NCBI RefSeq assembly: GCF_000189635.1
Contig: NW_002476157.1
Span: 558,001 to 622,000, forward strand
Length of the DNA stretch: 64,000 bases
Direction of reading: 5' to 3'
From: Tetrahymena thermophila SB210
Taxonomy: Eukaryota; Ciliophora; Oligohymenophorea; Hymenostomatida; Tetrahymenidae
Under the pieces are notes generated by a model, which did not search any database, had not been told where the DNA came from, and was given only the letters and a program-made list of their open reading frames with translations. Made by a program: the position numbers and the translations under genes. Shown here piece after piece: positions 62,627-64,000 of this stretch (position 1 is the stretch's first letter; each line of letters opens with the position of its first letter).

Positions 62627-64000
62627 TCAATAATTTGATTCATATAAATCAAATAAGATCATTGAACTGTTAAGATATTGATATTGAGATAAATGATTGT
62701 AATAGGCTATAGTTGTTACCATTATTTTTTTATAACTATATTAATTTAAAAGTTAATTTAACTATTTATAATAGTTTTCATTTTTAAAATATTTAATTAA
62801 ATCTGAATTTTAGATATTCTTTTTAACTTAATCATCAAGAGAAGCATTCTTAAGAAAATTGAAAAGGAAGGATTTAGCTTAAGTACTACTTGATTAAATT
62901 AAGTTTTTATTTTTATGGTTTATACAAATCTAAAAAGATGAAGAATCTTTCATAAGCTCATTGAAAACTTTTTCTAGGCAAGCAGATTTAAAATTATTAA
63001 TTTCTAAAATTCTGTAATTAAGAATTTTAATAGCTTTAAATTGTCCATTCAAGCACAAGTAAAATTGTTTACAATCAATTTGAAAATATTTTTCAATTTG
63101 TATCCAATCTTTTTCTTCTAATTTCTATTCAGTATAGATTTAAAGTTTTATTTTTTTAGAAGATAAATTCTCGCCATCAAGTTATTAAAGTTTTTCTACA
63201 TAGTAGGATTTATCTTCATAGAAAATTTTTTTGATTTGACGTAATTTTATAGGAAGTAATGTCATCATTATTAAAAGTAATATAACCTATAAAATTATTA
63301 AATATTAAGGAAAGACTTATGCTTACTAATAAAAGACTAAAATAACGTTAACTAAGAAATAAATTTGCACTGTTGAAAATTAAATAATGTTAAAAACATT
63401 ATTAAATATCATTTCTTGTTAGTTTAGATCACGATTACAAAGACTTGAAACATAGGTAAGCTTTTACCCCATAAAAATCTACTGAATAATATCAACGCTA
63501 AGATTATTAAAATATCCTTAGTTCTATAACTAGCATTTTAATATCGTTATATACAATATAACTAGGCAGACAGCTGTAATCCTTAACTCAGCAAAGTAAA
63601 TTGCAGATATGAAATAGCAATAAGATTAACCATATTGAGCTGTTAGTTCAATCAGAGTAAGCAAATCAAACCCAAAAGTTAATTTTTGTTAGAATACAAA
63701 CGTCTTTAAATAGAAATGACTTAAGATTATAAATAAAGCACTTGAGTAAGCTAGATAAATAATTAGTATACTTTTGTTAATGTTCAAAGCATGTATCTAG
63801 TCTAAAATTAAAAAACCTAAATAGATGTAGCACTTAAAAGTTAAGTAGAACTTCCTCAAAGTGTGCCATTGAATTAGTTAGCTTTAAAGAATCTTAAGAT
63901 TTTTGAATTATATTTTTTTCTATTCAAACAGTGTAACCTATTTTATTTGAACTTTGCAGTTTTGGTAAAAAAGAATGAAATCTACTTACAGAAAGCTATA
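62627..64000 (-). CDS. multi-pass membrane protein, array member 7 of 7 (5' end outside window)
   Basis: Open, intronless frame running from the window edge to TGA 62627-62629; the visible 457 codons are the C-terminal four fifths. Helices include INKSILIIYLAYSSALFIIL and SYCYFISAIYFAELRI. The family centre is QQIFMGQKLTYVSSLCNRDL, then NQQEMIFNN, and the tail is LNSSMILFDLYESNY. The start and first helices lie beyond 64000, and more copies may follow there. Function is unknown. Confidence 0.88.

Noticed and set aside
1-64000. Chromosome end, breakage site or rDNA
   Set aside because: No GGGGTT/AACCCC arrays, no sequence I recognise as a Tetrahymena chromosome breakage sequence, and no rRNA-like block.

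Overview
This window is very AT-rich nuclear DNA from a ciliate. It is most like a Tetrahymena macronuclear chromosome, although the species is inferred, not proved. The main evidence is the genetic code. Every convincing gene reads TAA and TAG as glutamine and stops only at TGA, so a standard-code search breaks the genes into pieces. One decisive case is the conserved Gln of a glutamine-amidotransferase QFHPE motif (near 50715), which is written TAG. Introns are short, AT-rich and GT...AG, and start codons usually follow A-runs. I saw no telomeric GGGGTT repeats, tRNA, rRNA, CRISPR array or clear transposon.

Layout. 1.2-5.0 kb (-): a large helical-repeat protein with an acidic loop, possibly karyopherin-like. 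5.7-9.6 kb (+): a leucine-rich-repeat protein with an Sfi1-like C-terminus. 10.2-12.0 kb (-): a coiled-coil protein. 12.8-13.9 kb (-): CIAPIN1/Dre2, an iron-sulfur assembly protein and the surest name here, followed by a possible small unnamed gene (13.9-14.6 kb, -). 15.5-16.9 kb (+): a membrane protein, followed only 49 bases later by a many-exon leucine-rich-repeat gene (16.9-20.9 kb, +). 21.4-23.5 kb (+): a TPR-like protein. 25.0-30.1 kb (+): a secreted/membrane cysteine-rich receptor-like protein in 8 exons. 31.2-34.6 kb (+): an RBR-type ubiquitin ligase. 36.2-38.5 kb (-): a RING/TRAF-zinc-finger/SPRY protein. 40.6-42.0 kb (-): a Cdt1-like replication-licensing factor with an N-terminal PCNA-binding degron-like motif.

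44.3-64.0 kb (-) is a head-to-tail array of seven paralogous, intronless genes for about 565-residue multi-pass membrane proteins; the last runs off the window. They share a central motif (..MG..L.Y.SPLYN.D..QYE) and a C-terminal tail (FDLFD-type). I do not recognise the family. One unrelated gene, a class I glutamine amidotransferase-like protein (50.5-51.7 kb, -), sits inside the array.

The genes do not form an operon. Functional links are limited to themes: two ubiquitin-ligase-type proteins, a probable replication factor whose degron would be read by a ubiquitin ligase, and the membrane-protein expansion. Intergenic stretches of 0.2-2.3 kb are AT-rich and mostly featureless. The exception is a 13-base, almost pure G/C block upstream of the Cdt1-like gene.
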